Part shown: positions 1-11,819 of the stretch, piece by piece
Layout: each line of letters opens with the position of its first letter
Position numbering within the stretch: the first letter of the stretch is position 1
Assembly (NCBI GenBank): GCA_947172415.1
Contig: OX359193.1
Coordinates: forward strand, 1,606,501-1,670,500
Source of the DNA: Chondrosia reniformis
Taxonomy: Eukaryota > Porifera > Demospongiae > Chondrillida > Chondrillidae
Length of the DNA stretch: 64,000 bases
Direction of reading: 5' to 3'
Notes under the pieces: generated by a model
The model's database searches: none
What the model saw: the letters and a program-made list of their open reading frames with translations, nothing else
Told to the model about the DNA's origin: nothing
Made by a program: the position numbers and the translations under genes

Positions 1-346
1 GCTGAAATTTAGAATTTGCCTTGTACATTGGTGAGACATGTAATAGGCCTTGGTTTGGATTTATAAAAACCTCCATCCTATGAAAGACAAAAAGTGAGCT
101 TGCCTTTGTAGTGACCTTTGCAATTGCTTTAATAGTGCCCTCATATATACTATTCAGAGGTTATATAAGTTGCACTGTGGTTTCACTGAGTCCTGAAAGA
201 CCAGGAATAGCTTTTTATAGTTTATACGTAATTTTGTGTTATATTATAGTGTGTGTAAATGTGTATATTACGTACTTTTGTCATTGATCAAAGAGTAATC
301 AGTGCTATAAATGTACATGTACGAGTGTTTTCCTTCCCTTACGTAG

Positions 347-555
347 ATGAAGAATCAGTCACCTCTGATGATGTGGAAGAGAAGGCGCTCAGAGATCTCT
401 CTGATTCTACCTCTTTGTCCAGCAGTGACGAGAGCACATGCACACTTGGCAGTGGCTTGGAGCAGGAGGTTGAGGCAGCTCGAAAAGCAGTAGCTTTTCA
501 TGAATGCTTAGTCTTTGGTACACCCATTTCAGAAAACGGATGCACAAGTACTTAA
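347..555 (+). CDS. Terminal exon of an unrecognised gene (gene extends left of window)
   Basis: An intron ending in a pyrimidine-rich run and AG (345-346) is followed by an open frame to TAA at 553-555. The exon encodes about 69 residues: first very acidic and Ser/Thr-rich (DEESVTSDDVEE, then a run of Ser, Asp and Glu), then a short region that could be helical (EQEVEAARKAVAFHE). Upstream stops and the weak composition before 347 argue that coding begins at the acceptor and not at the in-frame ATG at 259. I do not recognise the family. The acidic Ser-rich stretch would suit a disordered tail with CK2-type sites, which is inference. The gene faces VPS33A tail-to-tail. A chance ORF remains possible. 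Confidence 0.5.
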
Positions 556-1398
556 TATATAACAACCTTCTTTCTCATTTAAATACATTCACCACTGTTA
601 TAATGAAAGAATTTCCTTTGCATTATCATAAAGTGTATATTTATTTTGTCCATTATTTTAATAATACAAAAACTATAAGTACAAATACTGAATGTCTAAC
701 ATTACAGTGTATTTTAATGTGTCAATTTCTCCTCTGGCCTCTCACACGGGGATTTCCCTTACCTTCCTTAAGTTTCTACATACATAAAGCACATCAAGCA
801 ATGTATTTGGTTTAACCATTGGTAACTTATTAAATATGAAAGCAACAATTAAGAATTACAAGGACTGTATATACAATACAAGTTACAAGTATGTACAGGG
901 GAGAGAGCCGACCACGACAGCTTGCATGAATAATCTAACACATCACTGTTCAACATGCTACATCTACTTTAGAGTAAAAGGCCTATAGGGAACTAAACCT
1001 AATGAGAGCTTTGGATGAGGATACAAGAGTTTTCTCCTCCTTCTCTACTGAGACAGACAGCTGTTTCTGGGAATTCCACCCTTCATCAATGACCATGTGA
1101 ATCTTTGTCTTCTTCTTGATCTTTTGTAAGTCCTTGGCATGCATGAATTGTATAAAACAGACAGATCTTATTACAGCACAACAGAATCTCTCTCTACTGA
1201 GATAATTTACTCCATAGTGTAAGGGTTCAAGTCATTGCTGTGGTAACAGTCCTTGTGTGCATAGCAACCAGTAGTGAAATCTAACACTCTATCTTATATA
1301 CATACGTATACATAAAGCATACACTAACTACATATCTCTACTATCTATCTACTGATACAAGCACCTGTGTGAGGTATACATACATAATAGGAAATTCA
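556..1398. other. Intergenic gap between two convergent genes
   Basis: I see no coding exon here. The stretch holds the 3' flanks of the left-hand + gene and of VPS33A, plus one copy of the dispersed repeat listed at 917-1150. No canonical AATAAA was found on the VPS33A side. Confidence 0.5.
917..1150 (+). repeat. Dispersed repeat family R1, copy A
   Basis: Shares with six other places in the window an ordered set of blocks: CATGCTACATCTACTTTAGAG, AAAGGCCTATAGGGAACTAA, GAGAGCTTTGGATGAGGATA, a pyrimidine tract, GACAGACAGCTGTTTCTGGG and GAATTCCACCCTTCATCA. Copy length is about 210-230 bp. No ORF. Probably a short non-autonomous element; its class is not established. Confidence 0.75.
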
Positions 1399-4300
1399 TT
1401 ACATCAGAGAGAGGAATAAAAACAGGAGCAGAAGCTGTCGACAACTCACTGAAACATAACTAGAGTGTTCACTTTTCGGAGCCCGATCTAGGAAGGATCT
1501 CATCAAACGCTTGCCATGGATAATACTAGTTGTAGCCACTACATACTCAGCTACACACATGCAAAACAAATTGCAACATCAGCAACCACAGTACTTTTGG
1601 AAATATGTATTTTAGTAAGAATGTTTATGGCCTGATCTATCTCCTAATGCTGTTATGTCTCAGAATGTCCAAATAATAGTGAAAGAATAACAGATTCTGA
1701 GGTTGTACATATGTACTCTCAGATTTCATTCAGCTACATAGTTAGGTGTATTTAAGTGAGTAGGATTTAATTAGAATGGCACATGTTTGTTATGTTATGC
1801 TGGGACAACCACTAGCCAAAAATACAGTACATACAGTTATAGCATTTACAGCACCATGTAGAGTTTGGCAAAATGAAGCAAATTATTAGGTATGTTACTT
1901 AGCAACTTCTAGGGTATGCCACACAGTCACACCACCTCCACAAAACTGTACATATAGTGTCATACACGAAATAGTTAAAATAGTTAAAATAGCTGATTTA
2001 CCTTCATCCTTAAAAGAAGAAAGAAATTTCAATGCAGCTACTTCAGCAAATGTACAACCACCAATGAAAAACACTAACACAATTGGTTTTTCATCTCTTC
2101 TTGTTTCTGAGAAGGAAAGTAGACACATATCTTTAGCCTATGAAAATTGAAAGCTGAAAAATTGTACATTTGAAACTAGTTGTGTTCACAGAACATACAG
2201 TATTGAAATTGTAACCCTGCACCAATAAATACTACTATACATATGAATATTTCAAGGAATAAATATCCTACAAAGGGGATTACGTGCTCTTCTTTGTATA
2301 GTCTAAAGTAAAAATTCCTACTGAATGTATTGCACCAATCTTACTACACAATCACACAATCATGTGATTTTCATTTTACAAAACACAAATGCTTTACATA
2401 GACACTCAATGGGTTGTGTTTCATTAAGGTACAACTGCTTAAAACGAGCCATTCCGAGCAATAGAGACATGTCATGGAAGGCATACTGTTTTTCACAAGT
2501 CCTTTTGGTATGGTCTGATACTTCTCGACTATTGGGCCCGGTAGAAGCTTCAATTGCTGCAGTATACAATAAAGCAATAGTAAACAGAGATGAACTAACA
2601 TAAACAAGGGATAATGATAATGGTGATAATTAAATCACTTAAAAGTAAGCAATAACAAAGCTGAGCGTAATGCAGTTGTATTTACAGGAATGAACTGCAG
2701 AATGACTAAACATCTCATTTTTACCAAAGATTCCGATTAAGAGTGACTGCTTTATATAAAACTAGCACTTCTCAATTACAAAGACTGCATATTGTATATA
2801 CAAACAACTTTAGACTTACCTCTGCAAACTCATGAATACCGTGCGACCTTGTCAGCATTTCTATAAATCTTACACTTAACGGAGCATAACCAGAGTGAAC
2901 ATAGGATATATCATCAGGATCCTGTAATGAAAAGTTACTACTCTTGAACTGTCATGACAGTTGTAGTACCTATTCTGTGGCAAGTGTACGTACATGTAGT
3001 AGTTATTGTAGGCTACAGTAGTGAGGTTGGATAGGCTTCTGTAGCAGTGAGGTGGGTGTGGCTACAGTAGTGAGGTGGGTGTGGCTACAGTAGTGAGGTG
3101 GGAGGGGTATTTGTAGCAGTGAGGTGGGAGGGGTTTTTGTAGCAGTGAGGTGGGAGGGGTTTTTGTAGCAGTGAGGTGGGAGGGGTTTTTGTAGCAGTGA
3201 GGTGGGAGGGGTTTTTGTAGCAGTGAGGTGGGAGGGGTTTTTGTAGCAGTGAGGTGGGAGGGGTTTTTGTAGCAGTGAGGTGGGAAAGGCTTCTGTAGCA
3301 GTGAAGTGGGAGTAGCTACATGTCTAGAGAAAAACTTCCTGTGAGACATAAAATATGAAAGATCAGTCTACCAAAATAACATTAATACATACAAGGTACA
3401 AGAATATTTGGTGTGTTTAAAAGCAATCAGTAGTTCTGCTTACATGGTCCTTTGTTTCTGTCAGAAGTCTGAATTGCTTCTTCACTGCCTGGAAAGCCTT
3501 GCCTCCGCCTTCCTGTACAGCCAACAGACCCGCCTTCTTTAGATCAGTAAAAACTGTTAAAAACTGATAACCGTACATCTACAGAAAATAGAGTTCAAAT
3601 TTATCAGTTAACTCCCATCTTAAGGTGCTTATACCATCACATGACCTGTGATCCTACAAAGACTAAAGTGGAAAAGATACACATAAGCTCGCTGACACAT
3701 AACTGGGCAAGGTCTTATTGAGAAGGACAGAAACAACAGTTAGCATGTGGTAATTAGAAACAGAGAGGTGTGTAAGATGGATAATCACTGAAGATAATAC
3801 GACAAACATTCCAAGTGACAAAAGTCTTATATCTTGACTGAGGGACCAAACTCCTATTAAAAGGGGCAAATGAGTCCATCATCTAATATGGCCTACAAAC
3901 CTGCAATATTTCCTTTTCATAGTAGTCCAAAAGCTTTGGTTTCAAGCCATTGTTCACTAGCGATTGAATACAAATCAACCTCAGGATCTAATAAGCAGAA
4001 AGACACAGCTAAATAAGGAAAGACATGTGTCACCATGCACTCACTTATCTTAAAATGGGGAGGGGGGAGGGCTGGCTCATGCATTTACAGAATAACCTTG
4101 GTCAAGCATACAAACCCACATTCACACTATACTTACGTATATACGAGGAAAACAGCTTAATACATATACTGTAAATCCCTTTATTTAAGCGGAACCAAAA
4201 GTTAGCGAAACTGAATTTTACCCCTACGTACATAGCGGAATTTAATATTAGCGACTTACAAGATCATGGAAGTTTTGTTAGTTAATTACAGTAATACAGT

Positions 4301-7300
4301 ATAGTAGTAGTACTATTTAGCGAACTCTAATTTTAGCAGTAAATGTCAAATCGCTAATATAGCTAAATTTAATAGCACGCTAATAATAAGGGATTTACAG
4401 TATATATTTACAATTCTAGTGTACTTCTGTTTTGTTTCTGACATTTTCCCATTGAAGGTATTGAAACATGGTATTCTATTATTGGTATAATTATCATAAT
4501 CCTGGATGCTTATTTATTTATTTATAGTTTTTGTGGTACATACATGAACATTCTAAAGCGAAATGCACTAATTTCTTTGTGTGGTTGTAGGCAGAATACC
4601 TGATTGAGATCTGCTCTCCTTCTGATGCATGCTTCAATGAATGGTAATGGCTTGTCTCCACAGTCTCCATGTCTTAAATCTAGGCAAGGAGACAAGAGGA
4701 ATAGAATAGAACTTTGAGAGCATCATACACACATGCATGTGGTGATACAAAACCACAACCATTCTAATAAGCACACACATTTAGAGAAATTAACGAGGGA
4801 TCAACTTAGTGTTTAATGTTTACAACAATTATATTTAGGGGCTCCATTATGAATAATCACTTCTTTATCACAGACTTTTTGCAAACTTTTGCGCAGTTGA
4901 CTCATTATTGTAACTTATGTATTAAAGTTAATATATGTATATAATTATTATTATGGGGATATATACTAACACCTGAAAACATTAACATAAAATTTAAATT
5001 TACAATGGCCAAATAATAATAATGCACAATTCAATAATACTAATGAAGATCAGGAGCATACATGTACGTATATATTAGCTTTCCCATTGTAATGATAATA
5101 ATAATAAAAATTTAAAATAATAATCATATACACAGCATTTGGAAGGTTATAAAGGACCAATTCTGTAGACCTTATCCTGTCGTAGTCAACATACCTTGCT
5201 GAGCATAGAGAAAATCTAGAAACTCATCTTTCTGTGTTTCATTCTTAACTAGAACTCCAACTGTACTATCTAAAATGAAATGGTTAAAGAAGATATTTAA
5301 AATGAAGTCTGAATCAACAAATAAGAAGGCAGGTTACGTAGTAACAACTCCTTCACCTTCCACACACTTTTCCAAACAATTAAGGGGAGAACCCAACAAT
5401 TATTAAAGGCATCATCCGGTGCCAATTCTTAAAGTATTCATAGCAACATTTCAATCGATTTCAATTATTATTTTTAATAGAATTATTACTGGGGTTTAGG
5501 CTATAGCTGGAATTGATAAAAATAATGCTACAATTTACAATAACCAATGAAGAATCCCGCTGTAAGAATCCATAAGCATTGTACTGTCAATTAATTTGCT
5601 ATATTAATTAAGTGACCCCCTGGCGTTACCAAGGTAACAGAGGTAGCCCTCACATTTGCTAAGTTGTTGTTTTGCCAGGATCCTGAGAGGTAATTCCTGA
5701 GTGTACTCCTTCATTTGAGGTATACTCATTTGTTGAACATCCGTCTACATACACAAACAAACAAAATAAAAGCACTTCTTTAATTCAAATAGATTTTTTA
5801 GACATGTCATGTGCAAAGCTTTAAACAGCAAAACATACAACCATGACTTGGTAAAGAAACTACTAGTTAAATATGTTCTCAGGCCTAAGTGAACAAGCTC
5901 AAATATATAGTTAAGGAAAGATTGCATATCTTTGTTTGACTTCTGCCAAAGGAAACTTGTCATAATGTTGTCTCACGATAGCTAGGAAAATGACACACAC
6001 TAGGAGCCATGCCATTAAACACATACATACACAATGCATTAATACACTTTGAGCCATTGAAATTAATCCGAGACTATATACTCTACATGGCTTACCGTAA
6101 TTCAGGAAATTTTCATTGTTAAAAGAATTACAGTATTACAATCTGCTCACACTAAAATATGTTGATATTTCTGTTAACATATACATACACAATGCATTAA
6201 TACACTTTGAACCCTTGAAATTAATCCTAGCTATTAGAACTACTCTACACGGCATAGTACAATCTGCTCACACTAAAATATGTTGATATTTCTGTTAACT
6301 GTCTCTTGACATATGAGCCTACAGCTGTGACATGTAAGTGACGCAGGTTACTATATAAGTCGTCATTGGATGTCAATTTGATCTTGCACTCTTGTCTAAC
6401 TTCATTGTAACTCTTGCCCAATGCCTTTTTCACTTCTTCAGAAAATGACTCAGCCGGAAAAATGGCAAAATCTGTAAAAATGTAGAAATTGGTATCACAG
6501 TATCATGATACAGTGTTATTATAAATTTTGAAATATTAAAGGTGTACTTACTAGGTAGGTGCTACACTTACATTAGGAGAACACAGTACACCTTGTCCTA
6601 AGCTATGTCTTCCCTTTTGAAACAGAGCACTAAGTCCACACTGTGTGACATGCCTACCCTTAACTACAGTAGGTCTACACTGAGTGACACGCCTACCCTT
6701 AACTACAGTAGGTCTACACTGTGTGACACGCCTACCCTTAACTACAGTAGGTCTACACTGTGTGACACGCCTACCCTTAACTACAATAGGTCCACCCTTT
6801 CCTTTACAATATGCAGTCACATATGCGTGTCTCACTCTCTTCGATGCCATAAATTTCATCAATCAAGCCCTCCAGAGTCAACTGAGTAAACAATGGAGTC
6901 AACAAGTCAACAGATCTATCAATCAGGATGACAGAGGATAGCTGGGGGATGCAGTCACTGGGTATCTGACCATTGGGATAAAGGCTCTCACGCATCTGAA
7001 AGAGGATTTCGGCCACTTTCTATAGTAGAGAAAACCACATTAAACAAAATGAAGTGACTACAGTATGTGCAAGTTTAGCTTTATTCAAAGCACTCCTTAA
7101 GTAGTTTCTTAAACAGTGCAATTTCCTCTTTGCTTTCAAATAAAATTACCACTTGCTGCATAAATAAACACTACTACATGTAAAGACAACCAAACTGCAA
7201 GTGGGTCCTAAAACTAACTAGAAATGGATTTCAGGGCATCAGATTACTAAAATGATATCACATTGTGCAAAGCCAATCTCTTGTGTCATATGTTAGGCTG

Positions 7301-10300
7301 GAGAATTTTAGGTGAAGCCAACATTCTTGGCAGCTTCATCAGTCAAACTCCTTGCCTTGTTCCTGTAGCCTGCTGATACAATTGGTATCTGTAATTCCCT
7401 GATACCTATCAAGATTTACAGGCTTTGAAGCAATGCACCAATCATAATTGTTTTACATCACTTGCCCCTCAAGTGGACCATTTAGTAGTAAATAGATAAA
7501 CAGATAAATAAATAATGAACTTGAAAATAAACAGCTCTTAAACCTACAATTTGCGTTTGACAAACTGCTGCTCAGGTCATATAATGGCAAATAAATGAAA
7601 CACTTCAAATTAGGGATGGCAGTGCCTGCATCAGAAACTAGCACATCTGGAAAAACAAACAGTGATCACTGAAAGTTAAGTACTTTAACCATGCACTTCA
7701 CTTAATTTAGCTATCATGAGACACCTAGAGCTATGTAGAAGTGAGGTGTATGGTTAATTAAGTTACTTAAATGTTAGTATGCTACTTCAACATGGTTAGC
7801 CTTATCACATGATCACTGCCTTGTTTTATTACCTTTTCAAGATGTGCAAGTTACTTTTTGTATCGTAGAGGTTCATTGCCAAGTCGAAATATAGTACCAA
7901 AGTTCTTGAGCTTATCAATGGCAAGTAATAGTTTGATACGAAGTTACTGTTTCAGTACTGCCATCTTTGACTTGTTTTATAAATGTTTTTGATAATGGTC
8001 AGCCATGTATTAGGCAATTCCTTATGATTTGAGAGTACTATCTACTCCTCTGATACAAATGATGTTGCAAAATTATTGCCAAGTACAGCGACAAGAAGAA
8101 CCACAAACTAACTCAAATAAACAGGAAGTGTAGGGATAATTAGTGGCTTTCACATCAATAAAGTACATAGTACAAAGTACATAGTCCATAGACTGAATGT
8201 TTCAATTGCACTCTAACAATTCTCAATTATTATTATTATACCAAAGTTAACATCCTAGAACTGTATGTATTGCAATATACTTCACCTAAATCAATTATAG
8301 TGGGTAGTTGAGTGGCACAAAATTGAAAGCACTGAAAGATAAACTACTTTATAGTTTAGTTTCAGAATATCAACAACTACAAGCAAGCAATTAATAAAGG
8401 ACTACTGAAACTTAAACTACTAGGATCTGCCATATTTGGCTAAAATATATTGTAAAAATCTGACAACTAATGAGGAATAGCTTTTGCCAATTACATGTGT
8501 CAAAGCTAGGCGTATTTCTTCTACCGTTCTACCATTAAGCTTGCATTAAAGTCCATTATACATTCAGAGCAAAATGCTGTTATAAGTTAATGTATATCCT
8601 TCTATAACTTTATTGCAGCATACATCCTACCACATATCACTTTAAATACATACGATGTAATTACTGCTGTTATCTAGTTTATGATGCAATTAACAATTTT
8701 GAAAAAGCAAATGACTTGTACTCCTTCAATATAAAGTACACTAATTGTTCCTTTGCAGCAAAAAAACAAGCAATACCATATGAAGCAGTTAAACCAAAAG
8801 CTAGTTAGCAAGTTAATAAGCGTCCAGTTCATAGGAGTCATTCAGTGGTCTCCTTGGCAGTGTCCATCTGTTCCTCCTCCTTGGGAGGGTAGTAGTGGAG
8901 CTCGTACCCCACCGGTCCCCAATGGGTGCTATGCCAGCCCGGTCCAGACCTGTGCGCGGGTGTCCACGAACCGAATTCCTTGAAATCGTACTTGGGCCTT
9001 GCAACTACAACAGTTCCACTTGAAGATTTTTTTGGCACGTCTTCTGGCGCTTTCTTGGCTTCAAGTCGCCGCTTGTCCATTTCAGCTCGGAAACGTTCCG
9101 CCTCCTGTTCAAAAAACTGGTCCATCTTCTTTGCTCTCTCTTCGTGCTGTTTCTTCATCTTCTCTTCCACCTCCCGCTGGTGCTTCAATTGCTCCTCTCG
9201 CTGTTTCAGTCGAAGTTGGCGACCTTCCCAGTTTGGCCAGTGACCAAAATCTCTAAAGAAAGGGTCGCGCTCAAATGCACTAAATTGATCGTGAAATGAT
9301 CCGAACAAGTTTGGAACACCCCAGTCCATCAAGCCCAGAGACGATCCGAGATTCTCTCTCTGCTGAGTTGGTGCTTGACATTCTTTGTATGACTGCTTCC
9401 TTGGGACAATCGCCACTCTGAGTACCTCTCCGCAGATGGCAAACGCGTGATGAAGCTCTTCGGTAGATCCAATGCGGATCGTATCGCCATCCTGATCGCG
9501 ATAGAATACGTCAAACTCGACATCTTCTTTTTGAACACATCCAAATACGGATTTCATCTTTTCGTTGAAGTCTTCCAAAGTGGTGGTATTGTCCATGGTG
9601 ATGCGACGCACTTCCCCGCAACATTCTGCTTTGATTGTCAAAGACATTGCTCCTTTATCAACCGAAGAATTTAAGCAATAGATAGCAAAAGCGAAGTACT
9701 ATAAAACTGCTAATTCAGTCACTCCAAATCTGCGACTAAGGCCGCTTCGTGTACGTTTGGAAATTTATATCCCTCTGAAAGATTCTAGATTAGAGTAGAA
9801 AGTTCCTCGTTTAGACAATTAACCTACGTGGGTCAAAGGTGTAATTTGCAAACCGAACTTACGCGAATGTACTCAAATATCGCATATCGTCATGTAACGA
9901 TAATCAAACATATATATCGCTAGAATAAAACACATTTTGAAAACTGAAAGAAGTAAGGTCTTTTCAAGGACAGAATCTTAAAAGAAGATAGTGACTATAC
10001 CCATGAGTTTACCATTATAAATGTGAAATTACCAGTTGTTCCATCTTAAGGCACTGTGACTTGTGGCCCCAGCTTTGTCTAGTGCCCTTACTGTATGTGT
10101 CACTTTATAATTTTTTAATAATTATAATTTTAGTTTAATAAACTATAAGGTACATAAGCTATAGAGCAGGGGCCTGTACTGAAGAGGTGAATGAGGAGGA
10201 CTGCTTATATGAGGAGTGAAGGGAGGAGGTGATGGTATATACATGAAATAGTTCTGAAAAGGAGGAAGAAGACACTTTGGAATTAGAGAAGATAGGGAAA

Positions 10301-11819
10301 GAGATATGGACAATAGCGGAACATAGGGAATTATGAAACTTGTTTTTAGAGATAATTTAACTTCTTTTGGGAAGTACATTACTGCATAGGGGTACCTATT
10401 TCATAGTCTGTGATAGCAGTAATAATAATAAATACAATAAGAGTTATTATAGTGATAAAGATATAAAGGTATATCTAGTACTTACAGCTGCATTGGGTCC
10501 TTTCCCAACTATCTTTGGGATGGGTCCATACACACTTTGAATATCCATGAGAGCGCTAGCTATGTTAAACAATGGTGTCGGATCCTTATCAATATGAAGG
10601 TCCTGTAGGAAAGTAAGTAGACAAGTGAATATGCAAGTGTCTCCTTCTTCAGAAATATAATTCATATACACAAAGTTGGACAACCATGCATACATACGTA
10701 TGTACATACACTGAGTGATATATCGCTTACTTGAAAAGTGGATCTAAGATTTAGTGTCATTAAGTCACCATCGAGAGGATATAGATGGAAACCAATATCG
10801 TGCATCGCAGAAAGTATACCTTTATATTGAGGAGTCTGGATGGATGGATGGATGGATGGATGGATGGATGGATGGATGGATGGATGGATGGATGGATGGA
10901 TGGATGGATGGATGGATGGAGGGAGGGAGGGAGGGAGGGATGGATGGATGGATGGATGGATGGATGGATGGATGGATGGATGGATGGATGGATGGATGGA
11001 TGGAGGGATGGATGGATGGATGGAGGGATGGATGGATGGATGGAGGGAGGGATGGATGGATGGATGGATGGATGGATGGATGGATGGATGGATGGATGGA
11101 TGGATGGATGGAGGGAGGGATGGAGGGAGGGATGGAGGGAGGGATGGAGGGAGGGATGGGGGGAGGGATGGAGGGATGGAGGGATGGATGGATGGAGGGA
11201 TGATAGATTAAAAAACTAACTGATAGCCACTTTTGTGCCAAATCTATCTTTTTTGGAACGCATAATATAATGGCATTTATGTGTCTGTCCTTGTTAACAT
11301 CACGAATTCCTCTATTATAAAAATAAATATAGCACTGTAACACTAGTAACCATCACCTCCACTGGGGGACAATCATACAACGTCACTGTACACAGGTCAC
11401 GTGCAGCAGCTCAGCAACAAGAGAGATCATTGGTCGTGCAGCTTACTTTAAAGCGTGTGCAACTTCTTCCACGACATTCTTTAAAGGTTTCACGATGAAA
11501 ACAAAATGTCTGACATTGGCTTTGAAGTCTACGTTGGGTAACTGTTGCATTCTTTCCACACCAAGTTCTTTCAGAAAGTCTGGATCGACCACTAGATTCA
11601 TACCAGACAAAACGGCTGGGTCCCATATTATGCACTGAAGAAGGGAATCAAACATCACAGTGCTATTGGCAGGAAGCACTAATATAGTCTCACCTTTGGT
11701 CCTTCAAGGTTACCGATGTATCTGCTCAACCTGTGTGTGGCAATGAGGCGAATCTGCGTCAGATTTAATTTGCCGTTGGATAAGTGATCATACGGCCCTT
11801 GTTGTGGAATTGCAGCCAT
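1399..11819 (-). CDS. VPS33A: VPS33A, Sec1/Munc18-family subunit of HOPS/CORVET
   Basis: Sixteen exons with matching phases: 11694-11819, 11447-11634, 11221-11311, 10731-10835, 10486-10602, 6836-7019, 6272-6471, 5654-5744, 5195-5269, 4600-4679, 3901-3987, 3444-3578, 2820-2921, 2487-2556, 2002-2106, 1399-1550. They encode about 635 residues (human about 596). Hallmarks in order: N-terminal [51 protein letters not shown] followed by [12 protein letters not shown] (about residues 238-265); [19 protein letters not shown]; and [18 protein letters not shown] near the C terminus. The TFAEVAAL form and DLLTP favour VPS33A over VPS33B. SM proteins clamp SNARE bundles; VPS33A does so in late-endosome/lysosome tethering. 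The start ATG lies 18 bp from the TBL3 start. The last exon has a GTGAGT donor at 1449, so the final 17 residues before TAA may be replaced by an unseen exon. Confidence 0.93.
3013..3318 (-). repeat. 26-bp minisatellite in VPS33A intron 12
   Basis: About eleven copies of a 26-bp unit built from GAGGTGGGAGGGG plus a T run plus GTAGCAGT on the + strand. In the VPS33A sense strand it is C-rich (CCCCTCCCACCTC). The 95-residue antisense frame through it is a repeat artefact. Confidence 0.9.
4167..4402. mobile_element. MITE with TA target duplication, about 232 bp
   Basis: Terminal inverted repeats CTGTAAATCCCTT (left, from 4169) and AAGGGATTTACAG (right, to 4400) are flanked by TA on both sides (4167-4168, 4401-4402). 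The interior is AT-rich with repeated GCGAA/GCTAAT motifs and no ORF. TA duplication and short TIRs suit a Tc1/mariner-type non-autonomous element. It lies in VPS33A intron 10 (3988-4599). Confidence 0.75.
6028..6178 (-). pseudogene. Duplicated 3' end of VPS33A exon 7 with its donor site
   Basis: The segment from ACAATGCATTAATACACTTTG to the TTAACAGAAATATCAACATA exon sequence and its AGT|GTGAGC donor occurs twice: here and at 6188-6300, which is the real exon 7 end. This copy keeps about 25 bp of exon and the splice donor but lies downstream in intron 7, with no acceptor-flanked exon body. It is a local tandem duplication, not a usable exon. Confidence 0.75.
6635..6790 (-). repeat. 39-bp minisatellite, four copies, VPS33A intron 6
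   Basis: Four tandem 39-bp units containing GTGTGACACGCCTACCC and TTAACTACAGTAGGT. Both strands are open (103- and 94-residue frames) only because the unit is a multiple of three. Confidence 0.9.
7672..8050. repeat. Hairpin-bearing dispersed element R2, degenerate copy
   Basis: An imperfect inverted repeat (TACTTTAACCATGCACTTCAC against GTATGGTTAATTAAGTTACTT) is followed by GTTAGCCTTATCACATGATC and CTGCCTTGTTTTATTACC, the same order as the TBL3 intron 11 copy at 14988-15240. Lies in VPS33A intron 5. Looks older than the other copy because its arms have diverged. Confidence 0.55.
8609..8614 (-). terminator. Candidate poly(A) signal of the nested PB1 gene
   Basis: AATAAA on the minus strand, 224 nt beyond the stop of the 8838-9647 ORF. 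It lies inside VPS33A intron 5, so VPS33A transcripts would have to ignore it. Confidence 0.35.
8838..9647 (-). CDS. Intronless PB1-domain, coiled-coil protein nested in VPS33A intron 5
   Basis: Uninterrupted 269-residue ORF. Residues about 3-83 look like a PB1 domain: a basic N-terminal strand (GEVRRI) and an acidic OPCA-type motif [17 protein letters not shown], as in p62/SQSTM1 and aPKC, ending ILRVAIV-like ([11 protein letters not shown]). A Phe/Trp-rich linker follows ([18 protein letters not shown]), then a charged coiled coil at about 145-205 ([21 protein letters not shown] onward) and an aromatic tail ending in [15 protein letters not shown]1 domains pair through basic and acidic faces; this one shows both. 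No ZZ zinc finger, UBA or kinase domain is visible. It lies on the same strand as VPS33A, in the intron between exons at 10486 and 7019. GC content and codon use are higher than the surrounding intron. Partner and pathway are unknown. Confidence 0.85.
   Translation of the reverse strand: MSLTIKAECCGEVRRITMDNTTTLEDFNEKMKSVFGCVQKEDVEFDVFYRDQDGDTIRIGSTEELHHAFAICGEVLRVAIVPRKQSYKECQAPTQQRENLGSSLGLMDWGVPNLFGSFHDQFSAFERDPFFRDFGHWPNWEGRQLRLKQREEQLKHQREVEEKMKKQHEERAKKMDQFFEQEAERFRAEMDKRRLEAKKAPEDVPKKSSSGTVVVARPKYDFKEFGSWTPAHRSGPGWHSTHWGPVGYELHYYPPKEEEQMDTAKETTE
9771..9810 (-). promoter_or_regulatory. Heat-shock-element-like GAA/TTC cluster upstream of the PB1 gene
   Basis: A perfect nGAAnnTTCn core (GAAAGTTC at 9798-9805) with further GAA/TTC pentamers at 9777-9790, 150 bp upstream of the PB1 start codon. 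Spacing of the second set is imperfect. If the nested gene has its own promoter, this is the right place; heat-shock control is inference. Confidence 0.3.
10838..11206 (-). repeat. (CCAT)n microsatellite filling VPS33A intron 3
   Basis: About 369 bp of GGAT units with interspersed GGAGGGAGGGAT variants on the + strand, reading CCAT/CCCTCC in the VPS33A sense. The intron is 10836-11220, so only about 14 bp at the donor side and two bases at the acceptor are not repeat. Long frames on both strands (to 173 residues) are artefacts. Confidence 0.97.

Noticed and set aside
259-346. In-frame ATG at 259 as the start of the first gene
   Set aside because: The stretch before 347 reads as an intron ending in a pyrimidine tract and AG.
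8926-9256. Plus-strand frames of 85-105 residues
   Set aside because: Shadows of the PB1-domain ORF on the minus strand.
10754-11343. Long frames (MDGWMDGW or HPSIHPSI repeats) on both strands
   Set aside because: They translate the GGAT/CCAT microsatellite; the only real coding part in the minus frame is VPS33A exon 3 (11221-11311).
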